Positions 1 through 10,600 of a stretch of DNA of 64,000 nt are shown in pieces. Location of the stretch: positions 8,640,501 through 8,704,500 of the forward strand of contig NC_051101.1 in assembly GCF_901709675.1 (NCBI RefSeq). Reading direction: 5' to 3'. The first letter of the stretch is position 1. Every line of letters starts with the position of its first letter. Both the position numbers and the translations under genes were made by a program. The notes under the pieces were generated by a model that saw only the letters and a list, made by a program, of their open reading frames with translations, did not search any database and had not been told where the DNA came from. The DNA comes from Syngnathus acus (lineage: Eukaryota > Chordata > Actinopteri > Syngnathiformes > Syngnathidae).

Positions 1-1330
1 ACAATTAGCACAACCACAAGCGAGCATACAGATGGACTGTATGTTAAGTTTTATGGCCGCCTCAATGAAATACAGTGGAACCCATTTGTGTCAATGACGT
101 CCATGCAAACACATGTTGGGCACATGACAGCCATAGAACAAGAAATATAGCAAATGCTTCAGGCACCGGGGTAAAGCATTGACCTGAGTTACGATTACTT
201 TCAAGACATCCTGTTGAGAGACGAGCATGCATATGGCTTGTTGAAAAAGACTTAAAGCCCACCAGTCAGTTAGTCTCCTTTCTCCTTTTACTCCTGCTGT
301 GGTGCCCTCTCCAAACGAGTGCATTTGACTGCTAGTAGCTTGTGGGTAAGAGCTATTTGCCACTAATCCTAGGTGTCTGGTGATTAGGTGCGAAAGTGTT
401 TTTTAGCGACTGCGACAGAGGATCAAATTTCGTAAGTGGATCTCGGCAAACCCTCACAAGATTTAAACAGCTATGACAATGCAATGCAAAGCCTCCAGTA
501 TTTACTGGCTATGGGAATAGTGTGGGGTCAGGTTTTTAACAGTGTGGTACTTTCAGGAGTCATTTCATAAAGAGTGTAGGAAGATGTGTACTTGATGAGA
601 AGTAATTGGGTACACTATCCTCAAAGGTAGTTACATAATTTTCGAATGAGCCATTTATCTTGGCTGGTCTTCAATGGCCAGTAGTCTGTCCATCCGTCTT
701 TCCATCCATCTACCTATCTATCCAGGTACTTATTAGAACTGGAAAGAAAACACTGATTAACGTACCTAATGACTTTGTTTCTCTGCAACTGAATGCTGTG
801 TTCCGTGTTATTTAGACATATTGCTCAGATTTGTTCAAAGGCAAGCACGGAGCAAGGGGCACACAAAGCCTCTTGATATGAAATAAATAAAACAGAATGA
901 AACTGTGTAATTCCAGTTGGCATATGTGGCTCAAGTACTGAAAGGCAGACATGACTAATATTTTTGATGGTGTAATCATTTTTTGGTTCCCTGAACCACT
1001 GGCCGTGTAATGAAATTTGACATGCCATGTGAAATGCTTGAAATAGCTATGCCTGGTGTTTTGAAGACCGAACCAAATTATTTGCTGAGAGACAACAGTC
1101 AGACAGAGGCCAACCGCAACCTCGTGACATTTCTAAGAAAATAAAATGTTTAAAAATAGATGAGCGAGCAGTAACTGTTTGATTTTTATTGTTTTTTGAC
1201 AATGCGTGACATCAAGCAACACGAGTTAAATACAAAACACATACAACTAGCTGCAATTGCAAACCTGCTCATTTAAATTGTGTTTGTGTGTCTAGCAAGT
1301 GTTTTAGTTTCATAAAGATTGTGTGAAGAC

Positions 1331-1399
1331 TGCTGGGAGAGGATCCAGCACGCCAGCGAAAATTGAGGATAAAATGGTTCCGAAAATGGATGGATGTTT
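1331..1399 (+). repeat. relic of a teleost retroelement 3' region
   Basis: The stretch CTGGGAGAGGATCCAGCAC, then GAGGATAAAATGG and an AAATGGATGGATG end, resembles the widespread fish repeat whose 3' part reads approximately GCTGGGATAGGCTCCAGCAC and ends in a GGAT-type tail. The family assignment is from memory of the motif, and the copy is degenerate. Confidence 0.6.
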
Positions 1400-4104
1400 A
1401 GAGACAATGTTTTTTTTTTTTTATCCATATAGAATGCAGCTCACATCTGAACGGAATGTGTAGAGTATGTTTTTCACATCAGAGGCTCATTATTAGCAAC
1501 GGTGCTTTCCACAACACAAACTATAGCAACAATAATAAAGATATTCAATGAACACCATTCTGACAGTGATCACCACATTTGAGAATTCTGCCATTTGACC
1601 AGATATGAAAACAAACAAGGAAATATTTTGTATGTCCTTGATGAAAGGAAAGACCAAGAAAATGTAATAGTCCAATTTAGCCAATATGTGTCATTGGTTA
1701 TCAAGAATTTTTTTTTTACTAGCCTAATTTATCTCCCTCTCGATGCATCTTCTTTTTATGTCTTTCATACAAACTGTCAATTTTCTGCCTTGCGGAGGGA
1801 CCGAAGCTGTTTTCTCCCCTCTCATCCATTCTCTGAGTCTCCTTGAGAAAGTATGCTCTGAAAAGACCTGATTATATGAGATGGCACTCATGCTGCCTTT
1901 GCTGTCTCCCGATCTATCCATCTACCTTGGTCGCTTTCTTTCTTGCTTCACTTTTTGTCTCCCCCCCCTTCTATCATTTAATTTCATCTGAGAATGAGGA
2001 CCGGTGAAGATACGTTCTCATTTTTCCCCTTTACTGCGCTGTTGAGTGCTTTTTCTGCTATTGTGTCCGACTAAAAGACTCATTACTGTCCTTCCCCTTT
2101 CCACCGGAAAGTGCTGTTTCTGTAAATGAAGGTTTTACAGACGGCTAGGAGAGGCGGACTGAGAACAAAGAGCTAAATTTTCAGGTGCTGTTGTCACTCT
2201 GCAACCTTGGTTTTTCAGTGGAATGAAAGAGCAAAAATACCTCTTAATACACATCCCATAGCAACCTTTGCTGAAGAAACGCAAGAAAGACGTTGAAAAT
2301 GAGTCAACTATTGTTAGTAATGAGGGCAAATGTGATGTCTGCTTGGCAATCTACCACCAATGAGAAGAAACATCAAATATAGTTAGTATAAAATGAAATA
2401 AATTTACCTCTTTGGCAATATTGTGGATCAGAATCAAGCTAGTAGTGAGCACTTTATTGCCAACCAGCTTTACTATTTTCTGTGCATACCAAAAGCTTTC
2501 TAAACTTGCAGTAGGTGTTGTGATTGAAAGAAAATTATCAGAACGATGCCTACCACCAAAGAGACTTAAGTAATGCAATCACATAACCAGTTTCAAAAAG
2601 AACTGGGACCCCCTGTCCTACTAAGCTAATCTTATTGTATCTGAAGACTATCTAATATCAACCAGTTATTGCTTGAGTCCACCACACACTGAGGGGCGCA
2701 AATGTACCGTACGTGCGCTTGTGAGAAAGGACTGAATGATTACACTTTCATCCACGTCTTGCTGTCTCAAAATTACAGGCTTGCGGAAAAACTGGAGAAT
2801 AAAGGGGGAACGAGATGGTGTGATGCATCATAACTGCATGATAGTTTGCTCGATGATAGCGCCAACTGATTGGAAAGGCAGATCAACCTTCCAAGGTCTT
2901 TCATGTCTAGCTGCACAAAGTAGAACAAAGTAAGACGTCTGTCATTTTGAAGCCGCCTAGAGAAATGATTGCACACTAGCCAGCTTCTATACAGATGTGC
3001 ATGTGTTGAGCAAATACGGCCAGGTCGATACTTGGCTATGATGTCTGAGGCGTAAAAGTGGATGTCTATGAATGTAATCATGTGAAACAATGTACGTTTG
3101 ATGCATACGGCTGCTATACAGAAGTTGATTATGCACTGACGTTTCCATCCGAGAAAGCTCTGACGGACACTGTTTGAAAAGCGTCGGCTTAAAAAAACAC
3201 AATCAAACAAACAAGCTATTATCTGCTGGGTCTCATTTTTTAGTTTGCATTGTTACTTGATGATTCGAGGGCAACCGGGGAGTTACATTGTCCTATAAAG
3301 AAGCTGGAAAAGAAGGAAATCTAGCTGATGCTCTATTGCATTTCTCCAAGTTAGAGTTGTAAAGTTTCCAACTATAGTGATCGCTCATTCATTGCTGGAG
3401 TTACGTTCTAGACACATCAGTGATAGATGGAATTCTATGAAATAGATACCATATAAAGAAAACGTTATTTTGTCTGTGTGTGTGTTCAAGCCTTATAATA
3501 ATAAACACGTTCTAAACAAATCTATTTCAACTGTTTTTTTAACACATTGGAAAGCATAAACCACATTGAAAAACTAAGTTTACTCAGTGTTTTAGTTACA
3601 TGCTGTATATCTATGCTGCATATAACTTTGTATATAAGTTTGAAATCATAGAAATGACAAAATAATAACACGTTCCTGTCCAACATTTTTTGTTAGGTTT
3701 CCTGTTTAACCATTGATGATTACCAAACATAGAATGTTTTATATCTTTAAAAACTGACCCTTTGGAAAACTCTGGCCAAGCACCTCTGGACTAGAACCTC
3801 TGGACTTTCCAAAATTATGCCTCTTTTGTACAATAGCAGATGTGCAGTTGACATAACATAAATGGTTGATTTAAGAGTGCAGGTATATTTATCCATGATG
3901 TCTCCTGGGCTCAGTAAATTAGAATGCTGCTTTCAAGCATACGGAGAAAAGTTTAGCCTATGCAGTTTTAAACATTTAATATCTCATTCTACTAAAGGAC
4001 AGAAATGTCAAAATGTTACCAAGGCATGTAGACAGTTTAATGAAATGCTGTGAGGAGGTAGAACATTCTTTTTCTAAATGTATTCATTCCAGAGGCAGAA
4101 AGAG

Positions 4105-4170
4105 CAGTACAGTGATCCCTCGCCACTTTGCGCTTCACCTTTCGCGAATGCGCTACTTCACAGGGTTTGT
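4105..4170 (+). repeat. relic of an interspersed repeat (CAGTGATCCCTCGC type)
   Basis: ACAGTGATCCCTCGCCACTT followed by CGCTTCACCTTTCGCGAATG resembles a common fish repeat built on alternating CTCGC and TTCGCG phrases. The CpG-rich short phrases stand out from the AT-rich surroundings. I cannot give the family name or the true ends. Confidence 0.5.
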
Positions 4171-4518
4171 ACTTTTGATTTTATTTTAAATTTCTATTTT
4201 AGAAACACTCAAGTAGGTGGGGAAAAAGCTGCTGAGGAACTCTTAGATGTATGGGCAAAAAATATATATTCAAAAGCTACGTCATATTGGTAGAAACAGC
4301 CATGGATTATTAATTTCAATGAATGACTTGTTAAGGTGATACTAAAGGCTGTTTTCAATGTATTTGTGTTAAAATAGCCTTTTTTTTTTTTTTAAACGTA
4401 AGAATACAAATCAAACTGACCTAATGACAAAAATATAGCCAAAATGCATATGCTAAATAAAATCAAAGGGTTTTTGTCCAAACGGGGCATGTGTGGGTGA
4501 AATTAATGAGGAGTGGAA

Positions 4519-4521
<3 letters not shown>

Positions 4522-4554
<33 letters not shown>
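4522..4554 (+). repeat. (GT)n microsatellite
   Basis: An uninterrupted GT tract of 33 bp inside the downstream intron. Confidence 0.97.
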
Positions 4555-4557
<3 letters not shown>

Positions 4558-5296
4558 TGGATGGGGTGTGGACTTTATGAGGCAACTATAAAAGGTCTTT
4601 ACCGCTGAACTTTTCATTGCAGAGTGACATGTCGGTCGGCTTAATGTGAATCCCTTCTCACTATTCCTTATTTCATTCTGCCATCCATTTCCTTCTCACT
4701 TTCTGTCTCGACTTGTCTTCCCTTGATCGCTGCGACCCCTTTGCCTCTGTTCTTTCTCTGCCTGCTTTCTCTGGCTGTCTGGCAGTAAAGGTTGATGAAG
4801 TGTGAAATTAGAAAGTGTATCATATTCTGCTCTGTGGCTCTGTGTCCTGAGCTATAAGCTACAGCTAGTCACAGTGAAAAATAACACGCACTGAAACAGA
4901 TACATTAACATGGTGTTTGTGCAAGCCCATACGTGTGTAGGTCTGTCTGTGTGTGCATGTGCTCATGTGTGTGTGCGCATCATTTTATCCAGTCACAGCT
5001 TATTTTAGATGATTTATCACTGACATATTGGCTTTTTTTGGAGTGGGGGACACAAATATGTATACACAACTTGTTTTTGTTTCTACCTCACTATGCTATG
5101 CATGTTATAACTACTTGAGATTATTATTTCATATTTATCCAGATAATGTTGGGAGTAACTTAGTCATTATACACAATTTAATTGAGGCAAAAAAATCAAA
5201 GTTCTTAATTTTAGTGTTTAACAAATAATCAGAGGATTATTAGGTGTGAAACTATGAACATTTCAGATTTGATTTGCTATCATTCAAAGTATTTAC

Positions 5297-5461
5297 CTGC
5301 ATCAGGCCAGACACTTCTCCCTTTTGAAGTGGGGCAGCGATGGAGGGAGTGAAAGGTTTAGTGTTTTCCACTGGTTGTCCTTTCAGGAAGTGTTTTCCTG
5401 CCTCATAGATGTCTACTTCAATCATTTTCCCCTTGAACTCTAACCTCTTGGGAACCAGTAC
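5297..5461 (-). CDS. cdkal1: cdkal1 exon F: TRAM domain, second part
   Basis: This internal exon is 165 nt, 55 codons, phase 0 on both sides. The peptide begins [20 protein letters not shown], includes [20 protein letters not shown] and ends KGEVSGLMQ. It has the same length as the human segment (about 462-516). It completes the TRAM barrel and starts the variable tail that links to the C-terminal membrane anchor. The acceptor is TTTTGCAG and the donor is GTAAAT after CAG. Read-through into the intron would add only 14 residues before a stop, with no hydrophobic anchor, so I treat the donor as used. The terminal exon with the hydrophobic tail was not found in the remaining 5.3 kb to the left edge. 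Confidence 0.96.
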
Positions 5462-5921
5462 CTGCAAAACGGAAATTACAATCAATCGATTGATTGTGTT
5501 CATCTTAAAAAATTTCATTATGGACAGTTCTCTGAAAATACAGTAGCCATGTGGAATAGCTTTACAACCATAACTATGCACTTTATGTTGCTACATTTTT
5601 TGTCAAATGCAACTTCAATTCTATAATTCCTGTGGTATTTTAGCATTTCCTAAACTACAATAATCTCGTACTCGCTCTTTCCACATTGCACAAACACAGA
5701 ATAACTGTGTGCTAATCACTACATACTAGTGCAAAATAAGTGAAATGATGGAGTTGAAGAGTCACCGCTGTGGTGGCACAATTATGCCTGGCTCAGTGCT
5801 AATCTGTCAGCTTTTATCCAGCGGCTGGAATATGATCGGCGGGGGAAAGGAGGCCATGGCGTCGACCTGCCAAGCGCCTCACCTGCCTAATCATTACACC
5901 TGATGCTCAGCGCAGAGGGTG

Positions 5922-5946
5922 AGTGTGTATGTGTGTGTGTGTGTGG
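5922..5946 (+). repeat. short interrupted (GT)n microsatellite
   Basis: About 25 bp of GT with one AT interruption. Confidence 0.85.
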
Positions 5947-7101
5947 GCGAGAGCGAGCAGGCAGCAATCTGAGAGGGGCGAATCAGTGGATGTGGAGGAG
6001 GTAGGCGACATTGTGCATGTAGGTGAGGGTCATTTGAGGTCCATTAAAGCGAGATCAAATGATGAAAGAGCTTGTCCTATGTCATTGGAACCTCCATCGT
6101 AACCCCGCCTAACCTTGCACATGCAGGTGAGGCGACTGCCTGTTATAATTGACAGGTTAGATAGCCATCTGATTGGTGTTACAGTGAGACTGGGTGATTT
6201 GTTCACACTCCGTTTCTGTCCTTCCCTTCGAAGATTAATCCCCCACCTTTCCACATCAATTTCATTGCCCCCACCGCTCTGCTTAACTCACCCTTAACCT
6301 CTTCTTATTTGCTCCCCACATGTACACAGGCTTCAGAACTCCGCCATCTTACAATTTCATTCATGAGGCAATTGACAGACCAAGTAATCCAGCGAAGCTC
6401 TTTCTTAGTTCAATTTATAAAATGCATGGTAAATAATACAGCAAACAATTTAATAGCAAATCCATCTCACTGTTCTGAGGTTCACTTGTGCACTTGTGTA
6501 TCTGAACCTCACCTTGAAGACCAAGTAACTCAAAAGCTTGCACAGTGGGGCACTCTTAAGTCAAGGTACCACTACATTTTAGAGTTATTTGATTTTCACA
6601 CCTGGGATGGAGGAATTCAATTCTGCTTTTGAGATTTGTCCTAATCAAATTATTGATTTTTACAAGGCTATCTCAACTATGACAAATCCGTGTTCCAATA
6701 CAATCAATGCATACACATGGCAAGCATGCCCGCATGAGCACCTGTGTGAAGTGTCTATTTGCGCAACACATGCAGGGAGCGAGTGAAACTTGCAAACTGA
6801 GTTCACAGCATACAGAAGGTGCAGAGGGGAGCGGGTAGGAGAGAACGATAAGGAGGGAGCGAGGAAGGTGAGGGGAAAAAAAAAAATATTGCCATCCGCT
6901 GCCCTCCCCGCTAATAAAAAGCACAACTTCAAACATGTTTCTGATGATAGTTAAAGCGCGGAGGAAATTGATTTATTTGAAGATGTTTTAAAGTTAATTT
7001 TTCGCAGGTTCAGAGAGGTTCTTTGAAGCCACGTTCGATGAACAGCTGTGGGTGTTGGAAGGAATGTTCATGTCTTTAGGGCTGATGTTCGTACATTTGA
7101 A

Positions 7102-7124
7102 GGGGGGGGGGGGGGGGGGGGGGG
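7102..7124 (+). repeat. poly-G run (23 bases)
   Basis: Twenty-three consecutive G on the plus strand, giving a C run in the cdkal1 pre-mRNA. It lies about 400 bp from exon E. Its exact length may be unreliable because such runs are hard to sequence. Confidence 0.95.
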
Positions 7125-7522
7125 TAAAAAACGTATTGCTGCCAAATGCTCTTATGACCACCGTAGGGTGTGGGGTGCACATTTGTGAGTCTATAATATT
7201 CAAGCTAACCTACTTTATTCGGTAGATGAGCTTAAGCTGGTGGCACCTTCCTGTGAGAACTCATGTGACATGCATAGCAAAGCCCCTCATCTGATTTTTA
7301 AAATATGAAGTCTAGCAAGAACTCAGTTAGTAAAATGACTGAAATCTGAAATATATGCAATCTGAGATACTAATTAGTTATAGCACACTCACTTGTACTG
7401 TACTTGTACTGAAGTGAAGCTTCCAACAACAATGAAGATATTCTACAAAAACGCTCAATTAACTTGATCAAGAAGAGCATTTGTAAATCTGAATGTTTTT
7501 TTAATTGTTAAATATATCTTAC

Positions 7523-7606
7523 CTGCTCATAGAACTTGTTGTGAGCCACATAATATTGGGAATCAAATGACTCTTCTGTCACCAACACCTGTTGTCTCTC
7601 GCCAAC
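7523..7606 (-). CDS. cdkal1: cdkal1 exon E: TRAM domain, first part
   Basis: This internal exon is 84 nt, 28 codons, phase 0 on both sides. The peptide begins [20 protein letters not shown] and ends AHNKFYEQ. It aligns with human [20 protein letters not shown] followed by AHNQFYEQ (about 434-461). It forms the first strands of the TRAM domain, a small beta-barrel that binds tRNA in methylthiotransferases. The donor is GTAAGA after CAG. The acceptor is TTTAG, and its polypyrimidine tract is largely an uninterrupted 18-nt poly-T run (poly-A on the plus strand at 7621-7638). The intron to exon F is only 2,061 bp; the intron on the other side is 16.3 kb. Confidence 0.96.
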
Positions 7607-7620
7607 CTAAACACAAACAT

Positions 7621-7638
7621 AAAAAAAAAAAAAAAAAA
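7621..7638 (-). promoter_or_regulatory. poly-T polypyrimidine tract of the exon E acceptor
   Basis: Eighteen consecutive A on the plus strand form an 18-nt poly-T tract on the coding strand. It ends 14 nt upstream of the first base of exon E (7606), with ATGTTTGTGTTTAG between. Its position fits the polypyrimidine tract of this acceptor. Confidence 0.8.
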
Positions 7639-10600
7639 TTTTTATACATTGTCAAGACTAAATCAGACAGAATTACAAGTTCATGGGATGTATTTCCTCA
7701 TTAAGTCTTTTTATTTCATTAAATTGCTTTTCGGTATTTAACATTCTTGCCGTTGGTTTGCCTGACTGACACAAGGAAAAATATGTTTTGCTCAGTTTAT
7801 TTGACACAAACTTTCAAACTTCACTTTCACCCACATAAAATGACTATTTCATTGTGTGTGTTTGTGTTCATCATGATCTCAACACAAAGTTTTGCTCCTC
7901 AATTTTCATTGCACCTGAACATTTAATTACAACCTCAAGGCTCTCGAGCCACTTCAGTTTTGGTGGCTTGCTTAAGAATAATAGTCTGCAGTATTCATCC
8001 CCGACCCTTAGAAAAGGTTAAAAAAATGATGAAAGGAGAATGGAAACAAAAGCAAGACTGCAAATTAAATACTGAAAAGACCTCAGTATAACAGGAAATC
8101 CTGGCAAGGCAAGGCCACTTCGTTTCACAATTATTTCGACTGAGCTATTCAGTGCGTTTTAGAGAGTAAATATAATAATGGTGTGAGAAGTGTACAAAAA
8201 AACACGGGGTCCTTGCAAAATATAAACAAGTGTCATAACAACTAAAATGCAAACAAAGTATTAAAGCAACAATTACAATCAAACTCTTGAGATGGCACCA
8301 AAAAAGAAATACTGTATATATATTTTTTGTGATAAATCAACTGGATGGATAATCCAGATCTGTTTTGCATGATCGCAAAACTGCTTCAATTTGTCTTATT
8401 TTGCCTCTTTAACAGGCACTAAGCCAGCCCAGATGGCCAAAGGCTCATATAAGGATCATATGGCAGAAACAGATGTATATTACTTGTACGATTTGTGTTC
8501 AGAGCCACACTGTGGTGTGCGGATGAAGAGCAACATATTTCAGGCAGTTCATGAATGACTGTTAATCATGAAGTGAACTGAAAGCACTAATGAAATGCGG
8601 TTGGTGTTACGCCCCTTTTCCAGAGTTCCGGTTGTGCCCCGAATCAGTCTGGTTTCTCCTTGTGTGGCCGCTTATCCTTGGCACATTTTTAGAGTTGTGC
8701 ACTTACAGTTCCTCAGAACCTGCTTCTAAGAGGCCGGCTGAGCAGGGCCATGATATCACTATCATCTGATTGGCTTACTCTTTCCAAAACGTCCTCAATT
8801 GTCTAAAGCATTTGCAGAGCAAGTAATTGAAGGTATAATTTTTGTTTTCCCTTTCTTTTTAAAAGTTTGAAAATCAAAAGGTCTCTGAATTAAGAAAAAC
8901 ATTAAAATGCTAACCCAAACATATGTCAAGAGAAATTCTGGGAGAGGATCCTGTTAATCAAATAACTTTGATGCAGGATATAGCAAAATTGAATGATTGC
9001 AAGTTTTGCAACCATGAATACAGAGGACAGACTTTGACAGTCTTCTTTATTTTCCAATATATTTTCCCCAAAATATCTTAATCATCCATTTTGTGCGTGC
9101 TTTTAAGGCTGGATCTTCATGCTGAAATGTTGCCAAAGCCTGGCCTGGTAGAGGAATGCAAATGGTCTTGTCATTCACAGACTCAACCCCCAAACTTGGC
9201 AATTTTTGAAGGCACTGCACCCATTGAACTGAGCAGCAAGAAAACAGGAAGGTATAAGATGTCCTGCAGGCCAAATGACCGCAAACTGCATTTTGATACC
9301 GTTTGTAATGCACCCTATACTTGAAAACGGATCTGACTGATCACTTTCCAAGCAATCCGTCTTTGAATGCCTTAGAAGTAAGGCTCTGAACACTTGCATT
9401 TCCGCAGACATCTGCCCTCCCTTCCTACTTTCCCCCTTTGAGTTTTTAAGATCAAGTCCTATCTATGTTACGTTGGAATGTGAGTGTTCTAACATAGCCA
9501 CCACCTGCACTAGCACGTTGACAAGCTCCAAAGGCTTAAATAAATCACAGACTTTAGCAAACAAAGCAAAATTCAGAGGGTACAAACCCTTTGAACGTGA
9601 TTAACGCAAGGCAAACATTTGGATTTTTGCTACTTTGGATTGGAGGCAGATGTCTTTTTTTTTTTTTTGTGGGACTTGTGGACTAAATCCTGAGCTCATG
9701 AGGCGAAGAACTTTGTTTTCTTATTTTATTTGGCAAGGAGGCTTGTTTAGTTTGGTATACATATATTGATTTTGTAAACACAGTATGTTAAGTCTAAGGC
9801 AAATTATTTATAAATGTTTTTAAATAGCCGAAATGAGCAGTGGCTGACCAGTTGGAGACTTTTAATTTGCGGCAAGAAATTTTATATTCCAATTTAAAGA
9901 TGGAGTGGTTGACTTAGTAGTAGGTGATACGTGTTATGTGCATCTGCCTACCTTAATGATCCTCACCTAAGTAAGCAGCAAGCTGCAATGATCTCGGCTT
10001 AGTGTACGTGCGAAAGGGAGTATCACACATGGACGGATCCCTGCATCAAAAATATGTTTGCAGCAAATCAAAAGTTGGTGATTTTCCCATGTCAAATACA
10101 CAGTGAACTCTGTGTGTTTGCATGCAAAATAATTTAAGTAGGCCTTCACTTGTACACTTCCTGCTGCAGACCGAGCGTATTTAGATTTGTGTTTACACAG
10201 TTGTTTGAATAGCAGGCCACCAAATGGCATGTCTTCGCACAGTGAGTTTTAATTTACATCAACATCCAGAAGACAACATCCCTTGGTACATGGCAGATCC
10301 GCAACAGATTTATGGGATCATGAGTTTAATTGCTAATTAATCCAGATCTTAACATGGGTAATGACAGCACCGTGGCTTTGAATTTGTAATCAATGTTTTT
10401 ATCTGTGTCATAAATAAAGGAGCAAGTCACTCAAACAGCATGCAAAATCCCTTGCCACCTTGTTGGCTTTTTAAGCGATGCAAACAGAATATGGCAAACC
10501 ACAGTGAATGGCAGCTGGACTGCTGCAACTAAATTTATGTGGGAGAAAAGAGGGCAAGTAACATTAATGTATGCAAACAATGCAACTCTTTTGAACAAAG

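Larger units (their letters stand above)
1..5296 (-). other. cdkal1 intron downstream of exon F (open at the left edge)
   Basis: This stretch follows exon F in transcript order and should lie between it and the terminal exon. I looked on the minus strand for a basic tail ending in a hydrophobic segment and a stop behind an acceptor, and saw none. It holds a degenerate repeat relic near 1331-1399, another at 4105-4170, a GT microsatellite near 4522-4554, short T runs (1410-1422, 4380-4393) and a degenerate ATCC-rich patch near 688-723. Otherwise it is AT-rich non-coding sequence. Confidence 0.8.
5462..7522 (-). other. cdkal1 intron between exons E and F
   Basis: This is a phase-0 intron of 2,061 bp, the shortest in the window. 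It contains a short GT tract near 5922-5946 and a 23-base G run at 7102-7124. No other gene or known element is seen. Confidence 0.93.

Noticed and set aside
2773-3210. The longest open frame (145 codons, minus strand)
   Set aside because: No recognisable motif, no similarity I know, and no splice-site context. Frames of this length are expected by chance in a window of this size.
8925-8965. Possible third copy of the GGATCC-type retroelement relic
   Set aside because: Only about 17 bp (TTCTGGGAGAGGATCCTGT) resembles it, and neither flank continues the match.
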